This document shows positions 24,449 to 34,458 of a stretch of DNA of 64,000 bases, one piece after another (position 1 is the stretch's first letter; each line of letters begins with the position of its first letter). This DNA comes from Cyclobacteriaceae bacterium (GTDB lineage Bacteria > Bacteroidota > Bacteroidia > Cytophagales > Cyclobacteriaceae). The position numbers were made by a program, and so were the translations under genes. Under the pieces are notes generated by a model that was not told the origin of the DNA, did no database searches, and saw only the letters and a program-made list of their open reading frames with translations. The stretch covers positions 1 through 64,000 of the forward strand of contig JAEUUE010000030.1 in the NCBI GenBank assembly GCA_016787605.1, read 5' to 3'.

Positions 24449-25660
24449 TTGAGCTTTAGCGACTTCCATTTTGACGAGAAACTCCAGGAAGGACTGGATT
24501 CTATGGGTTATGAGAAACCCACGCCGATCCAGCAACAGGCTATCCCTGTCATTCTTGAAAACAAGGACATCATTGCCTGTGCCCAGACTGGAACAGGCAA
24601 GACGGCGGCATACATCCTGCCGGTCATCAACAAAATTATTCATACCGATCACCGGCACCTGAATACCCTGGTGATTGCGCCCACCCGCGAGCTGGCCCAG
24701 CAGATTGACCAGCAGATTGAGGGATTTGCCTACTTTACCGGCATCAGTTCAATCCCCGTCTATGGTGGCGGCGACGGTGCCACCTGGGATGTGCAGCGAA
24801 AAGCCCTTGAACAGGGAGCCGATATTGTGATTGCGACACCGGGTCGTCTCATTGCGTTGCTCCAGGGAGGTACGGTAGTCTTTGATCACCTCAAGCACCT
24901 CATCCTGGATGAAGCCGACCGCATGCTCGACATGGGGTTCTTTGATGACATCGTGCGCATCATCAGCTACCTGCCGAAGCAACGGCAGACCCTGCTGTTT
25001 TCTGCTACCATGCCTCCCCGCATCCGTCAATTGGCCAATAAGATTCTCCAGCATCCGGTAGAGATCAATATCGCGGTAGCCAAGCCGGCCGCGGGAATCC
25101 TGCAGCAGGCCTACATGGTTTACGATGCACAGAAGCCGGCCTTGCTCAGCTTCCTTCTCAAGACGCACAAATGGAACAGCGTGATCATTTTCTCCTCCAC
25201 CAAGGAAATGGTGAAGAAACTCGGCGCGCAGTTTGAGCGCAACGGTCTTCCGGCGAAGGCTTTCCATTCCGACCTGGAGCAGTCGGAGCGCGAAGAAATC
25301 CTCCGGGCATTCAAGAGCCGCCAGCTGAGCATTTTGATCGGCACGGACGTACTGTCGCGAGGAATCGACGTGGAGGGCATCAGCGCGGTAATCAATTACG
25401 ATGTGCCGCCCGACCCCGAGGACTATGTGCACCGGGTGGGACGGACTGCGCGGGCCGAGACCACGGGCACGGCCATCACCTTCATCAACGACCTTGATCA
25501 GCGGCGATTCCACACCATCGAGACCCTGATCGGGTCAAACATTCCCAAACTTGATCTGCCTGCCTCGCTGGGTCCCGGCCCCGCCTATCGGCCTGAGGAG
25601 CGTCCCAAACGGCCGTTTCCCGGCCGCAAGAGTTACAACCGGGGTCCCCGCCGTCGCTGA
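24449..25660 (+). CDS. RhlE-type DEAD-box RNA helicase
   Basis: A 403-residue RNA helicase, the second in this window. Motifs: GYEKPTPIQQQAIPVI, AQTGTGKTAAYILP, PTRELAQQ, TPGRLIALL, LDEADRMLDMGFFDDI, SATMPPRIR, GTDVLSRGID and HRVGRTARA. A basic tail (RPKRPFPGRKSYNRGPRRR) likely binds RNA. The start is TTG, 5 bp after serS, so it is read through from the serS promoter. It converges with mutS, the stops being 2 bp apart. The role is probably ribosome assembly or mRNA turnover. Confidence 0.92.
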   Translation: MSFSDFHFDEKLQEGLDSMGYEKPTPIQQQAIPVILENKDIIACAQTGTGKTAAYILPVINKIIHTDHRHLNTLVIAPTRELAQQIDQQIEGFAYFTGISSIPVYGGGDGATWDVQRKALEQGADIVIATPGRLIALLQGGTVVFDHLKHLILDEADRMLDMGFFDDIVRIISYLPKQRQTLLFSATMPPRIRQLANKILQHPVEINIAVAKPAAGILQQAYMVYDAQKPALLSFLLKTHKWNSVIIFSSTKEMVKKLGAQFERNGLPAKAFHSDLEQSEREEILRAFKSRQLSILIGTDVLSRGIDVEGISAVINYDVPPDPEDYVHRVGRTARAETTGTAITFINDLDQRRFHTIETLIGSNIPKLDLPASLGPGPAYRPEERPKRPFPGRKSYNRGPRRR

Positions 25661-25661
25661 G

Positions 25662-28256
25662 CTATTTTTTCAGCAGGGAGATAATTTCGTTGAGTTTTAG
25701 GAGCGCCTCCACCGGGCTTAGGGTGTTGATGTCGACGCGAGAGAGGAGTTCATGCACTTCCTTCATTTTGGGATCCGCCTCGAAGAGATTCATCTGGAAA
25801 GTTTCCCGCGGCATCTCGGAGAGTTTCTTCGAGGTTTTGTTCTTGCGATGGTCCTTTTCAAGAAAATGCAGGATTTCATTGGCGCGCAAGACAATCTTGT
25901 TGGGCATGCCGGCGAGTTGGGCTACATGAATTCCAAAGCTGTGCTGGCTGCCGCCTTCCTTCAGTTTGCGCATGAACAAGATCTTGTCACCGACTTCCTT
26001 GACGCTCACGTTGAAGTTCTTTACACGCACCAGGTCCTCGGCCAACTGGTTGAGTTCGTGGTAGTGCGTGGCGAAAAGGGTCTTGGGATGAAAATCGGCA
26101 TGCTGATGCAGGTACTCCACGATGGCCCAGGCAATGGACACCCCGTCGTAGGTGCTGGTACCTCTTCCGATTTCATCCATGAGGATAAGACTGCGGTTAC
26201 TGAGGTTGTTCAGGATGCTTGCCGTTTCCGTCATTTCCACCATGAAGGTGGATTCACCCCGTGAGAGGTTGTCGGAAGCGCCGACCCGGGTGAAGATCTT
26301 ATCCACCAGCCCGACCCTGGCGCTGGCGGCCGGAACAAAACTGCCGACCTGGGCGAGCAACACAATGAGCGCGGTCTGCCGGAGCAGGGCAGACTTACCG
26401 GCCATATTCGGACCTGTGATAATCAGGATCTGTTGCGACTCGTTGTCGAGGTAGACATCGTTGGGCACGTAGGTTTCCCCGGCGGGCAGTTGTTTTTCTA
26501 TGACCGGGTGTCGACCCTCCTTGATGTCGATGGTGAGAGAGTCGTTAATTTCCGGCCGCACGTAACGGTTAGCCTTTGCGACAGCCGCGAAGGAAAGAAG
26601 GCAGTCGAGAGCGCCCAGGAGGCGGGCGTTCTGCTGGATGGGACTGGTGTAATCGGCCGCGTGATGAACCAGTTCCAGGAAAAGCCGCTGCTCGATGGCG
26701 GAGAGTTTTTCTTCCGCATGGAGGATCTTCTCCTCGTACACCTTGAGTTCTTCCGTGATGTACCGCTCGGCATTCACCAGCGTCTGCTTGCGGATCCAGT
26801 CGGAGGGGACTTTGTCTTTGTTGGCATGGCTGACCTCCAGGTAGTACCCGAAGACCTTATTGTAGGATACTTTCAGCGAACTGATACCGGTTCGCTCAAT
26901 TTCTCTTCGCTGAACCTGCAGGAGGTAGTCTTTCCCGGCAAAGGCGATCGTTCGCAATTCGTCCAGTTCGGCGTCCACACCTTCCTTGATAATGCCGCCC
27001 TGGTGGAGGAGCATGGGCGCGTCATCTTTCAGCTCGCGTTCAATTTTCTCCAGCAGGAAGTCGCAGGGGTTCAATTGATCCGCCATTTTTTTCAGTTCCG
27101 GGGCCCCCAGCTGGCCGAGGAGTTCCCGCACCGGTTTGATGACGAGCAGCGAACGCTTCAGCTGGAGCATCTCGCGCGGGTTGATGCGCCCGACGGCCAC
27201 CTTGGAAATCAGACGCTCCAGGTCGGCCACCTGGTGAAAGTAGCCGGTGATCTTTTCCGCGGCATCGCGGTCCCGGAAAAACAGGTCCACGATGGTGAGC
27301 CGCTCTTCAATGACTTGCCGGTCTTTCAGGGGAAGGACCATCCACTTGCGCAACTGCCGTGATCCCATGGGCGTCACGGTTTGATCGAGTACCTGCAGGA
27401 GGGGAACTCCGCCCTCGTTGTGTGAGGAAATCAACTCCAGGTTGCGGATGGTAAACTTGTCGAGCCACACGTAGCTTTCCTGGTCCATGCGTGAAAGCGA
27501 AGCGATATGGTGGGTCTCGCGGTGCTCGGTAGCTTCCAGGTAGTGCAGCACAGCTCCCGCGGCCATGATGGCCACCGGAAGTTCATCCACGCCAAACCCC
27601 TTCAGGGAGGCGGTCTTGAATTGCTGCAACAGTTTTTCCTGAGCGTAATCAAACCCGTAAGCCCAATCGTCGAGCATAAACGTGGCATAGTCGGCAGCAA
27701 AGTGCGCATCGAGCCTGCCGCGCAGAGCTTTGGAGTAGATTATTTCGGAAGGGGAAAGACTCTGGATGAGTTTGAAAATATAGTCTTCGACCCCCTGGGC
27801 GCAGTAGAATTCCCCCGTGCTGATGTCAAGGAAGGCCACCCCGAGCACTTGCTTGTCAGCATGGACGGAAGCCAGAAAGTTGTTCCGCTTCCGTTCCAGC
27901 ACATTGTCGTTGTAGGATACGCCGGGGGTAACGAGTTCTGTTACACCGCGCTTGACGATTCCCTTGACAAACCGCGGATCCTCGAGCTGATCACAAATGG
28001 CCACCCGGTGACCGGCCCTAACCAGTTTGGGCAGGTAGGTATCGAGCGCATGGTGGGGGAAGCCGGCAAGTTCTGTTTCCGAAGCAGAGCCGTTGCCGCG
28101 CTTGGTGAGCACGATGTCGAGGACTTTACTGGCGGCGATGGCATCTTCGCCAAAGGTTTCATAGAAATCGCCGACCCGAAAGAGCAGCAACGCGCCAGGG
28201 TACTTGGCCTTGATGGCATTGTATTGTTTGGCCAGCGGGGTTTCGGAACGGGACAT
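25662..28256 (-). CDS. mutS: DNA mismatch repair protein MutS
   Basis: An 864-residue mismatch sensor. The N-terminal mismatch-binding motif FYETFGEDA carries the Phe-x-Glu pair; the ATPase has GPNMAGKSALLRQ (Walker A), the signature region RVGASDNLSRGESTFMVEM and LILMDEIGRGTSTYDG, and the His-bearing FATHYHEL. A Bacteroidota-style C-terminal tail ends at VEALLKLNEIISLLKK. Length fits the MutS1 subfamily. No mutL adjacent. It lies 48 bp downstream of the methyltransferase gene at 28305 and may share its transcript. Confidence 0.97.
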   Translation of the reverse strand: MSRSETPLAKQYNAIKAKYPGALLLFRVGDFYETFGEDAIAASKVLDIVLTKRGNGSASETELAGFPHHALDTYLPKLVRAGHRVAICDQLEDPRFVKGIVKRGVTELVTPGVSYNDNVLERKRNNFLASVHADKQVLGVAFLDISTGEFYCAQGVEDYIFKLIQSLSPSEIIYSKALRGRLDAHFAADYATFMLDDWAYGFDYAQEKLLQQFKTASLKGFGVDELPVAIMAAGAVLHYLEATEHRETHHIASLSRMDQESYVWLDKFTIRNLELISSHNEGGVPLLQVLDQTVTPMGSRQLRKWMVLPLKDRQVIEERLTIVDLFFRDRDAAEKITGYFHQVADLERLISKVAVGRINPREMLQLKRSLLVIKPVRELLGQLGAPELKKMADQLNPCDFLLEKIERELKDDAPMLLHQGGIIKEGVDAELDELRTIAFAGKDYLLQVQRREIERTGISSLKVSYNKVFGYYLEVSHANKDKVPSDWIRKQTLVNAERYITEELKVYEEKILHAEEKLSAIEQRLFLELVHHAADYTSPIQQNARLLGALDCLLSFAAVAKANRYVRPEINDSLTIDIKEGRHPVIEKQLPAGETYVPNDVYLDNESQQILIITGPNMAGKSALLRQTALIVLLAQVGSFVPAASARVGLVDKIFTRVGASDNLSRGESTFMVEMTETASILNNLSNRSLILMDEIGRGTSTYDGVSIAWAIVEYLHQHADFHPKTLFATHYHELNQLAEDLVRVKNFNVSVKEVGDKILFMRKLKEGGSQHSFGIHVAQLAGMPNKIVLRANEILHFLEKDHRKNKTSKKLSEMPRETFQMNLFEADPKMKEVHELLSRVDINTLSPVEALLKLNEIISLLKK

Positions 28257-28304
28257 GAGAGGGCAATTTAGAACTTGCTGCGGCCAAGTTCGTAGGACCC
28301 CCGG

Positions 28305-28958
28305 TCATTTTTTCAGGACAAGCAACCACATCTTGTCTCCTTTTTCAGCGACCCTGTCGACAAAAGGGTCTTTGCGGTAAACCAGCGTGAAGCCCGCCTT
28401 CTGTGCATCGGCCAGGGCGTAGGAGAGAGCCAGTTCGTGCTTCCGCTCCTGGTCTTCGCGGCTTTCCTTGCGACGGTCATCCGCAATGGCTTCGCAAAGT
28501 ACCAGGCGGCCGCCGGGCTTCAGAGAGTTATAAATGAAAGCGAGGATCCGGTCATGCTGGTCCATTTCGTGGTAGCTGTCGACGATGATCACCGCATCGA
28601 GTTCATTCACCGGAAGCCTGGGATCGTCCTCAGCGCCAAGGATCGTTTCAATGTTTTTTAACCCCCGGCTGGCGGCGTGGGTTTTCAGTCGTTCGAGTTT
28701 GCCGGACTCAATGTCCACCGCGTAAACTTTGCCTGTCGCTCCCACCGCCTTGGCCAGTTTCATAGTGAAGTACCCCTCATGACAGCCCACGTCGGCCACG
28801 CGGCTGCCTGCCCGAAGGCTCAGATGCCGCAGCAGTTCCTCCGGTTTCTGCCAGCGGTCGCGGTCTTCCCACGCGTTTTCAGTGTAGATATTCTTCCACG
28901 TATCCTGGGCAGACGCGGACAGGCAGATGAATAATAGAACAGTCGTGAGCCTGGTCAT
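28305..28958 (-). CDS. Putatively exported class I SAM methyltransferase
   Basis: A 217-residue protein with a Rossmann SAM fold: RVADVGCHEGYFTMKLAK, the acidic VYAVDIESGKLERL, and DAVIIVDSYHEM. The first 18 residues (MTRLTTVLLFICLSASAQ) look like a cleavable signal peptide, so the enzyme would sit in the periplasm where SAM is not normally available. The same arrangement occurs in other Bacteroidota annotations I recall, but its job is not known to me. It could also be an inner-membrane-anchored enzyme if the signal is uncleaved. The start ATG is unambiguous. It precedes mutS. Confidence 0.8.
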   Translation of the reverse strand: MTRLTTVLLFICLSASAQDTWKNIYTENAWEDRDRWQKPEELLRHLSLRAGSRVADVGCHEGYFTMKLAKAVGATGKVYAVDIESGKLERLKTHAASRGLKNIETILGAEDDPRLPVNELDAVIIVDSYHEMDQHDRILAFIYNSLKPGGRLVLCEAIADDRRKESREDQERKHELALSYALADAQKAGFTLVYRKDPFVDRVAEKGDKMWLLVLKK

Positions 28959-29024
28959 GATGAAGGATACGTCATGGAAGGGAATCGGTTGCCGGAATGA
29001 GCGGGCGAACCATTAATTTTCAGC

Positions 29025-29552
29025 ATGAAAAAACTGAGCATGACCGAACTTGGAAGGCTTTCCGTGGAGGATTTCCGGAAGCTCCGCAAGATACCGGTTG
29101 TCCTGGTCCTCGACAATGTGCGGAGTCTCCACAATGTCGGATCGGCCTTTCGTACCGCCGACGCGTTTGCCTGCGAAAAGATCTACCTGACCGGCATCAC
29201 CGGGTCGCCTCCGCACCGGGAGATTCACAAGACGGCGCTCGGTGCGACGGAATCGGTGGACTGGGAATACGTGGTGCAGCCGGCCGAGGCGGTGAGGAGA
29301 CTCAAGGATGCCGGTTACCGGATTGTCGTGGTGGAACAGACAACGCAGAGTGAGCCGCTGCACAAGTTTGCTCCCGGCCCCGATGAAAAAGTGGCGGTGG
29401 TATTTGGAAACGAGATTAACGGCGTAAGCGAAGAGGTGATGGCGCTTGCGGATGCGGCCGTGGAAATCCCCCAGGCGGGGACCAAGCACTCCCTCAATAT
29501 TTCCGTCTGCGTGGGCATTGTTTGCTGGGAACTGTTCAAGCGCCAACGGTAG
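29025..29552 (+). CDS. TrmH/SpoU-family RNA 2'-O-methyltransferase
   Basis: A 175-residue SPOUT (trefoil-knot) methyltransferase. Motif 1 is VLVLDNVRSLHNVGSAFRTA, motif 2 VAVVFGNEINGVSEEVM, motif 3 VEIPQAGTKHSLNISVCVGI. The short single-domain form lacks the N-terminal substrate-binding domain of RlmB, so it is closest to TrmH-like 2'-O-ribose methylases of tRNA or rRNA. A TAATTTTC, one mismatch from the -7 box, ends 3 bp before the ATG. It is divergent from the exported methyltransferase gene by 66 bp. Confidence 0.9.
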   Translation: MKKLSMTELGRLSVEDFRKLRKIPVVLVLDNVRSLHNVGSAFRTADAFACEKIYLTGITGSPPHREIHKTALGATESVDWEYVVQPAEAVRRLKDAGYRIVVVEQTTQSEPLHKFAPGPDEKVAVVFGNEINGVSEEVMALADAAVEIPQAGTKHSLNISVCVGIVCWELFKRQR

Positions 29553-29573
29553 CCATACTCCCCGCGGAATTCC

Positions 29574-29581
29574 TAACTTTG
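29574..29581 (+). promoter_or_regulatory. -7 box (TAACTTTG) upstream of the CBM9-like gene
   Basis: A perfect TAnnTTTG, 17 bp before the ATG at 29599. It sits 21 bp after the TrmH gene stop. Confidence 0.55.
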
Positions 29582-29598
29582 TCTTTCATCCCGTCGCT

Positions 29599-30381
29599 AT
29601 GAAGAAGACGTTATTGATACTTTCCTTATTCGCTCCCCTGGGGGTCGTGGGTCAATCCACGGATTGCCCCCTCTCTTCCGCCATTACCGTCGACGGTAAG
29701 CCAGACGAGTGGCCTATGAACTGGGTGGAACATGAGGAGAAGATCTTCAGCTACAACATCTGTGCGGACGACCAAAACCTGTATGTGCGGGTGAAGACCG
29801 ATGAGTTTTATACGAAAAGAAAGATGGGTGCATTCGGGTTCACCCTTTGGTTTGATCCCAGCGGTAAGAAGAAGAAGACCTACGGCCTGAAATTCCCGGC
29901 CGGTGGAGCGGAAGCCGAAGAGCGCATGGGGCAGATCAATGATATGGCTCCAACCGGGAATACCATCGGTGAAAAGGCAGACTTTCAGAAGACTGCTGAC
30001 CGGATGCTGATTGAAAACCTGGAGATTCTTGAATTGATTGGCTTGACCAAAGACCCCATAACAGCCACGCGATCGGGCATTACCAATGGGATCAAAGTCG
30101 CCATCGACATGGATGCCACAGGTGCCTATACCTATGAAGTACTGATACCTTTCAAGTCGTACCGGCTTTCGAGGGCACAGATCACTGATTTGTCGGTGGG
30201 GTTTGAGACGGGCAAGTATGTGATGCCCAAGCAAAAGCCTACGACCAAGAATTCACCGGTAGCCGGCGCGGATCTTTCACCGTCGCAGTTGAGTCGCATG
30301 CAGGGCTATGGAAGCCTCCAGGGCAATCCCAAGCTAACCTACCCTACGGATGCCTGGGTGAAAGTTCCTCTCAAGAAGTAA
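29599..30381 (+). CDS. Secreted CBM9-like / sugar-binding domain protein
   Basis: A 260-residue exported protein with signal peptide MKKTLLILSLFAPLGVVGQ. Mature segment ITVDGKPDEWPMNW followed by YNICADDQNLYVRVKTDE is the typical opening of carbohydrate-binding family 9-like (DOMON-type) domains, and the second half has VEVLIPFKSYRLS-like sequence (YEVLIPFKSYRLSRAQ). Basic insert KKKKTYGLKF near residue 95. Ligand unknown. The start at 29599 is chosen because it begins the signal peptide and follows the promoter box; upstream in-frame sequence overlaps the TrmH gene. purM follows after 14 bp. Confidence 0.78.
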   Translation: MKKTLLILSLFAPLGVVGQSTDCPLSSAITVDGKPDEWPMNWVEHEEKIFSYNICADDQNLYVRVKTDEFYTKRKMGAFGFTLWFDPSGKKKKTYGLKFPAGGAEAEERMGQINDMAPTGNTIGEKADFQKTADRMLIENLEILELIGLTKDPITATRSGITNGIKVAIDMDATGAYTYEVLIPFKSYRLSRAQITDLSVGFETGKYVMPKQKPTTKNSPVAGADLSPSQLSRMQGYGSLQGNPKLTYPTDAWVKVPLKK

Positions 30382-30395
30382 AGGGGGTATTCAAC

Positions 30396-31571
30396 GTGTC
30401 CACGTCCGAACGATACAGTCAACGCGGTGTTTCAGCTTCCAAGGAAGATGTGCATCGCGCCATTGAGAAGCTGGACAAGGGACTGTTCCCCAAGGCATTC
30501 TGTAAAGTGACGCCGGATTTATTGGGAGGCGACCCGGACTATTGCACCATCATGCATGCCGACGGGGCTGGCACGAAATCCTCACTGGCATATATCTACT
30601 GGAAGGAAACCGGTGATCTTTCGGTTTGGAAGGGCATAGCCCAGGATGCCATCATCATGAACGTGGATGATCTGCTGTGCGTCGGCGCAACAGGACCTAT
30701 CTTCTTATCGTCCACCCTGGGACGAAACAAAAGCCTGATCCCGGGTGAAGTCATCACCGCCATCATCCAGGGAACCGAGGAGGTTCTCGCCATGCTTCGC
30801 AGCCATGGGCTCGAAATTCATAGCACGGGCGGCGAGACGGCTGACTTGGGAGACCTGGTGCGTACCATCGTGGTAGATAGTACCGTGGTGACCCGCATGA
30901 AACGGAACGATGTAATTGATAACGGCAGAATCCGGTCCGGCGATGTCATTGTCGGGCTCGCTTCTTACGGTCAGGCTACGTATGAGTCGGCTTACAATGG
31001 AGGCATGGGAAGCAATGGGCTCACCTCGGCCCGCCATGATGTGTTCAGCAAGACGTACGCGACCCGGTACCCGGAGTCGTATGATCCGCAAATTGCCAAT
31101 GACCTGGTCTATAGCGGGAAATACCTGGTGACCGACGAAGTGGCGGATGTGCCGGTCAATGTGGGCAAGCTGGTTTTGTCGCCGACGCGAACGTACGCCC
31201 CGGTACTGATTCCCGTTTTGCGCGAAATGAGGAGCAAAATACATGGGCTCGTGCATTGCAGCGGAGGCGCGCAAACCAAAGTTCTGCATTTCATCGACCG
31301 TCTCCATGTCCTCAAAGACAATCTGTTCCCCATCCCGCCGCTCTTCCAATTGATTTACGAACAGAGCGCCACGACCTGGCAGGAGATGTACAAGGTTTTC
31401 AACATGGGTCACCGGATGGAAGTTTACCTGGCACCCGATGACGCGGAAAGGGTGATGTCGATCGCTCAGGAGTACGGCATAGATTCCCGTATCATTGGCC
31501 GGGTGGAAGCCTCCGAGGAAAAGCGCGTGACCCTGCGCACACCTCAGGGGGAGTTCAGCTATCCGGCCTAG
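30396..31571 (+). CDS. purM: Phosphoribosylformylglycinamidine cyclo-ligase, Bacteroidota type
   Basis: A 391-residue AIR synthase fold enzyme of purine synthesis (FGAM + ATP to AIR). Seen: HADGAGTKSSLAYIYW, the Mg/ATP motifs IMNVDDLLCVGATGP and GEVITAIIQGTEEVLAML, IHSTGGETADLGDLV, VGLASYGQATYESAYNGGMG and C-terminal GLVHCSGGAQTKVLHF with MGHRMEVYL. Longer than E. coli PurM and diverged in the C-terminal half, as is usual in this phylum. Start is GTG. It is 14 bp after the CBM9-like gene and followed by the S9 peptidase gene. Confidence 0.93.
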   Translation: MSTSERYSQRGVSASKEDVHRAIEKLDKGLFPKAFCKVTPDLLGGDPDYCTIMHADGAGTKSSLAYIYWKETGDLSVWKGIAQDAIIMNVDDLLCVGATGPIFLSSTLGRNKSLIPGEVITAIIQGTEEVLAMLRSHGLEIHSTGGETADLGDLVRTIVVDSTVVTRMKRNDVIDNGRIRSGDVIVGLASYGQATYESAYNGGMGSNGLTSARHDVFSKTYATRYPESYDPQIANDLVYSGKYLVTDEVADVPVNVGKLVLSPTRTYAPVLIPVLREMRSKIHGLVHCSGGAQTKVLHFIDRLHVLKDNLFPIPPLFQLIYEQSATTWQEMYKVFNMGHRMEVYLAPDDAERVMSIAQEYGIDSRIIGRVEASEEKRVTLRTPQGEFSYPA

Positions 31572-31637
31572 ACCGCCTGTCTGAAATACCCTTTTTGATC
31601 GGGTAGGTATTCTTTACTTTACGAAAAACTGTCTCCT

Positions 31638-34439
31638 ATGCGGATCCTATTCCTCCTTGCCTTATTGGCAGCCGGGTACTCCGGCTTCGCACAAAAGAAG
31701 AAAGCGCAACCGGCGCCGGTCGTCAAAAAGCCGTTATCGCATACCGACTACGATGCCTGGAAAGAGATTCCCTATAAAGCGCTGACCCCCGATGGCAACT
31801 ATGCCGCGATCGTGATCAACCCGCAGGACGGCGACGGCAAGGTTCTCTTTCACAACCTCAAGATCGGGACCAGGGATTCTGTGGAACGGGCGGAACAGGT
31901 GACCAGCAGTTGGGACAGCCGGGTCTCGGTTTTCAAGATCAAGCCTCCGCAGAAAGTGGTGAAGGAATTACGGCGACAAAAGAAAAAGAAAGAGGATATG
32001 CCCCGCGATACGATGGGAATCTACACGTTTGCCACTCGTGCCGTAGAAAAGGTGCCAGAGGTCCGCTCGTTTAAGATGCCTGAAAAAGCCGGTGGCTGGC
32101 TGGCTTACCAAACTGAGCCCCCGCGCGAAGAGAAGGGAAAGCCGGCCGCCAATGGAAAGAAGAAGCCCAGGAAATACTCCGACGATAACGGGTATCGGTT
32201 GGTGCTGCGAAATCTTGAGACCCGTACGGAAAAGGTCTTTGACTATGTGAAAGATTATGTATTTGCGCGCCACGGGCAGGGACTTCTGTTTGTGACCACC
32301 GGTGACAGCGTGCAGAAGGCGGGTGTGTATTGGTACGATCTTGCAGGAAGCAAGCTCCAGCAACTGTATGCCGGGAAGGCCAAGTATAAATTCCGGGGGC
32401 TTTCCGTTGCCGAAGAGGGTAACCAGGTTTCGTTTCTCGTAGACCCCGACACGACCAAGGCGCTGGTACGTCATTTTCAACTGTATCACTGGAAAGCCGG
32501 TGATCCTGCGGCGTCCTTCCTGGATGTGGAACGCTCTATGGGCATTCCCCAGAACTGGATCGTCAACGAAAACTACACACCTGTGTTCTCCAAGAACGGG
32601 ACCCGGCTGTTTTTTGGATCCAGCCCGGTGCCGGTGGTGCAGGACACGACGCTTTTGACCGAGGAAATTGTCCAGGTAGAAATCTGGGGCGGGGAGGATG
32701 ATTATATCTACCCCATGCAAAACAAGCAGCTCGACACGGAAAAGAAGCGCTCCTACCTGGCGGTGGTTGATCTGGCTGATAAACAGGTTATGCAGCTGGC
32801 CGACCGGGAGGTGCCGACCACCGAGATGGGTGCGGAAGGCAATGCCCCTGTAGTACTGGGTGAGACGGATGTTCCTTATCGTAAGATGATCACCTGGGAT
32901 CCTTCTGCGTACACCGACGTCTACCTGTTTGACCTGCAGAAGAAACAACGGATCACGGTGGCTAAAAAAATCAAGGGCAACCCGAGGCTGTCCCCTCAGG
33001 CAAAATATGTCTACTGGTACAGCGCTCCGGACACAGCCTGGATGTGCTACTCGGTGGCCACCGGGTCGACCATCAATTTGACGCGGGGCATCAAGGTGCT
33101 CTTCGCCAATGAAGAATATGACGAACCGGATTACCTGCCGCCGTACGGAGCAGCTGGATGGACCGCAAACGACGAGCAGTTCCTGGTATACGATCGCTAT
33201 GACATCTGGGCACTGGACCCGGAAGGCAAGAAGCCGGGATTGAACCTGACTCAGTCTGGCCGCCGGGATAAAGTGACGTACCGGTATCAGCGCCTGGACA
33301 TGGAGGAGCGATTCATCGACCCGGCGAAGGATCTGATTTTGTCCTCATTCAATGAAGTCACCAAAGCCTCCGGGTACAGCAAACTGTCTCTTCGCGACCA
33401 AAAGTTGACGAAGCTCATCCAGGCTGATGCGCGTTATGGCGGCCTGTCGAAGGCGAAGCGGGCGGATAAGCTCTTGTTTACCCGGGAGAGTTTTCGGGAA
33501 TTCCCCGACGTGTGGGTAACCGATATGAATTTCGGCGCGCCAAAAAAAGTGACAGCGGCAAACCCCCAGATGAAGAATTACTACTGGGGCACGGTGGAGA
33601 TGGTCAAGTGGACTTCACTCGACAACATTCCGCTGACGGGCCTTCTCTATAAACCGGAAGGATTTGATCCGAACAAGAAGTATCCCATGATTGTCTATTT
33701 CTACGAAAGAGAGAGTGACAATCTCCATGCGCACATTCCGCCCACCCCGTTGCGGTCGACGATCAATCGTTCCACCTACGTGAGCGACGGCTACCTCGTC
33801 TTTGTTCCGGATATCGTTTACAAGATCGGCTTCCCCGGGGAAAGTGCCCATAACTGCATTCTCCCGGGTGTAACGGCCCTCATCGGCAAAGGATTTGTGG
33901 ATGAAAAGAACATCGGCATCCAGGGACATAGCTGGGGAGGCTACCAGATTGCCTACTTGCTTACACGTACCAATCTTTTCAAGGCGGCTGAGGCAGGAGC
34001 CGTGGTTGCCAACATGATCAGTGCCTACGGAGGTATCCGATGGGGAACGGGCCTGAGCCGGATGTTTCAATACGAACATGCCCAGAGCCGGATCGGCGGA
34101 TCGCTGTGGCAGAAACCCATGCACTTTATCGAAAATTCACCGATCTTCTTTGCCGACAAGATTCAGACCCCCGTGTTGTTGCTGCACAACGATGCCGACG
34201 ACGCGGTGCCGTGGTACCAGGGAATTGAGATGTACCTCGCTTTGCGCCGACTCAACAAACCGGTGTGGATGCTCAACTACAACGGGGAGCCGCATTGGCC
34301 TGTGAAGCGTGAGAACCGGATGGATTTCCAGATCCGGATGAAGCAGTTTTTTGATTACTACCTGAAAGGCGCCACGGCCCCGCCCTGGATGACGGAAGGA
34401 GTTCCTGCAGTAGAAAAAGGAATCAAGAAAGGTTATTAA
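31638..34439 (+). CDS. Secreted prolyl oligopeptidase-family (S9) serine peptidase
   Basis: A 933-residue exported peptidase with signal peptide MRILFLLALLAAGYSGFAQ. The first 650 residues form a beta-propeller with PD40-like blades; the last 270 are the alpha/beta hydrolase. Catalytic triad by motif: Ser765 in GHSWGGYQ, Asp in LHNDADDAVPWYQG and His886 in GEPHWPVKREN. A Lys-rich run KKKAQPAPVVKKP follows the signal. The family cleaves peptides of limited size in the periplasm, so it likely supports peptide nutrition or turnover. The nearest relatives are Bacteroidota S9 peptidases of unknown specificity. Confidence 0.92.
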   Translation: MRILFLLALLAAGYSGFAQKKKAQPAPVVKKPLSHTDYDAWKEIPYKALTPDGNYAAIVINPQDGDGKVLFHNLKIGTRDSVERAEQVTSSWDSRVSVFKIKPPQKVVKELRRQKKKKEDMPRDTMGIYTFATRAVEKVPEVRSFKMPEKAGGWLAYQTEPPREEKGKPAANGKKKPRKYSDDNGYRLVLRNLETRTEKVFDYVKDYVFARHGQGLLFVTTGDSVQKAGVYWYDLAGSKLQQLYAGKAKYKFRGLSVAEEGNQVSFLVDPDTTKALVRHFQLYHWKAGDPAASFLDVERSMGIPQNWIVNENYTPVFSKNGTRLFFGSSPVPVVQDTTLLTEEIVQVEIWGGEDDYIYPMQNKQLDTEKKRSYLAVVDLADKQVMQLADREVPTTEMGAEGNAPVVLGETDVPYRKMITWDPSAYTDVYLFDLQKKQRITVAKKIKGNPRLSPQAKYVYWYSAPDTAWMCYSVATGSTINLTRGIKVLFANEEYDEPDYLPPYGAAGWTANDEQFLVYDRYDIWALDPEGKKPGLNLTQSGRRDKVTYRYQRLDMEERFIDPAKDLILSSFNEVTKASGYSKLSLRDQKLTKLIQADARYGGLSKAKRADKLLFTRESFREFPDVWVTDMNFGAPKKVTAANPQMKNYYWGTVEMVKWTSLDNIPLTGLLYKPEGFDPNKKYPMIVYFYERESDNLHAHIPPTPLRSTINRSTYVSDGYLVFVPDIVYKIGFPGESAHNCILPGVTALIGKGFVDEKNIGIQGHSWGGYQIAYLLTRTNLFKAAEAGAVVANMISAYGGIRWGTGLSRMFQYEHAQSRIGGSLWQKPMHFIENSPIFFADKIQTPVLLLHNDADDAVPWYQGIEMYLALRRLNKPVWMLNYNGEPHWPVKRENRMDFQIRMKQFFDYYLKGATAPPWMTEGVPAVEKGIKKGY

Positions 34440-34458
34440 AGGAGACGGGCTAAGAAGG

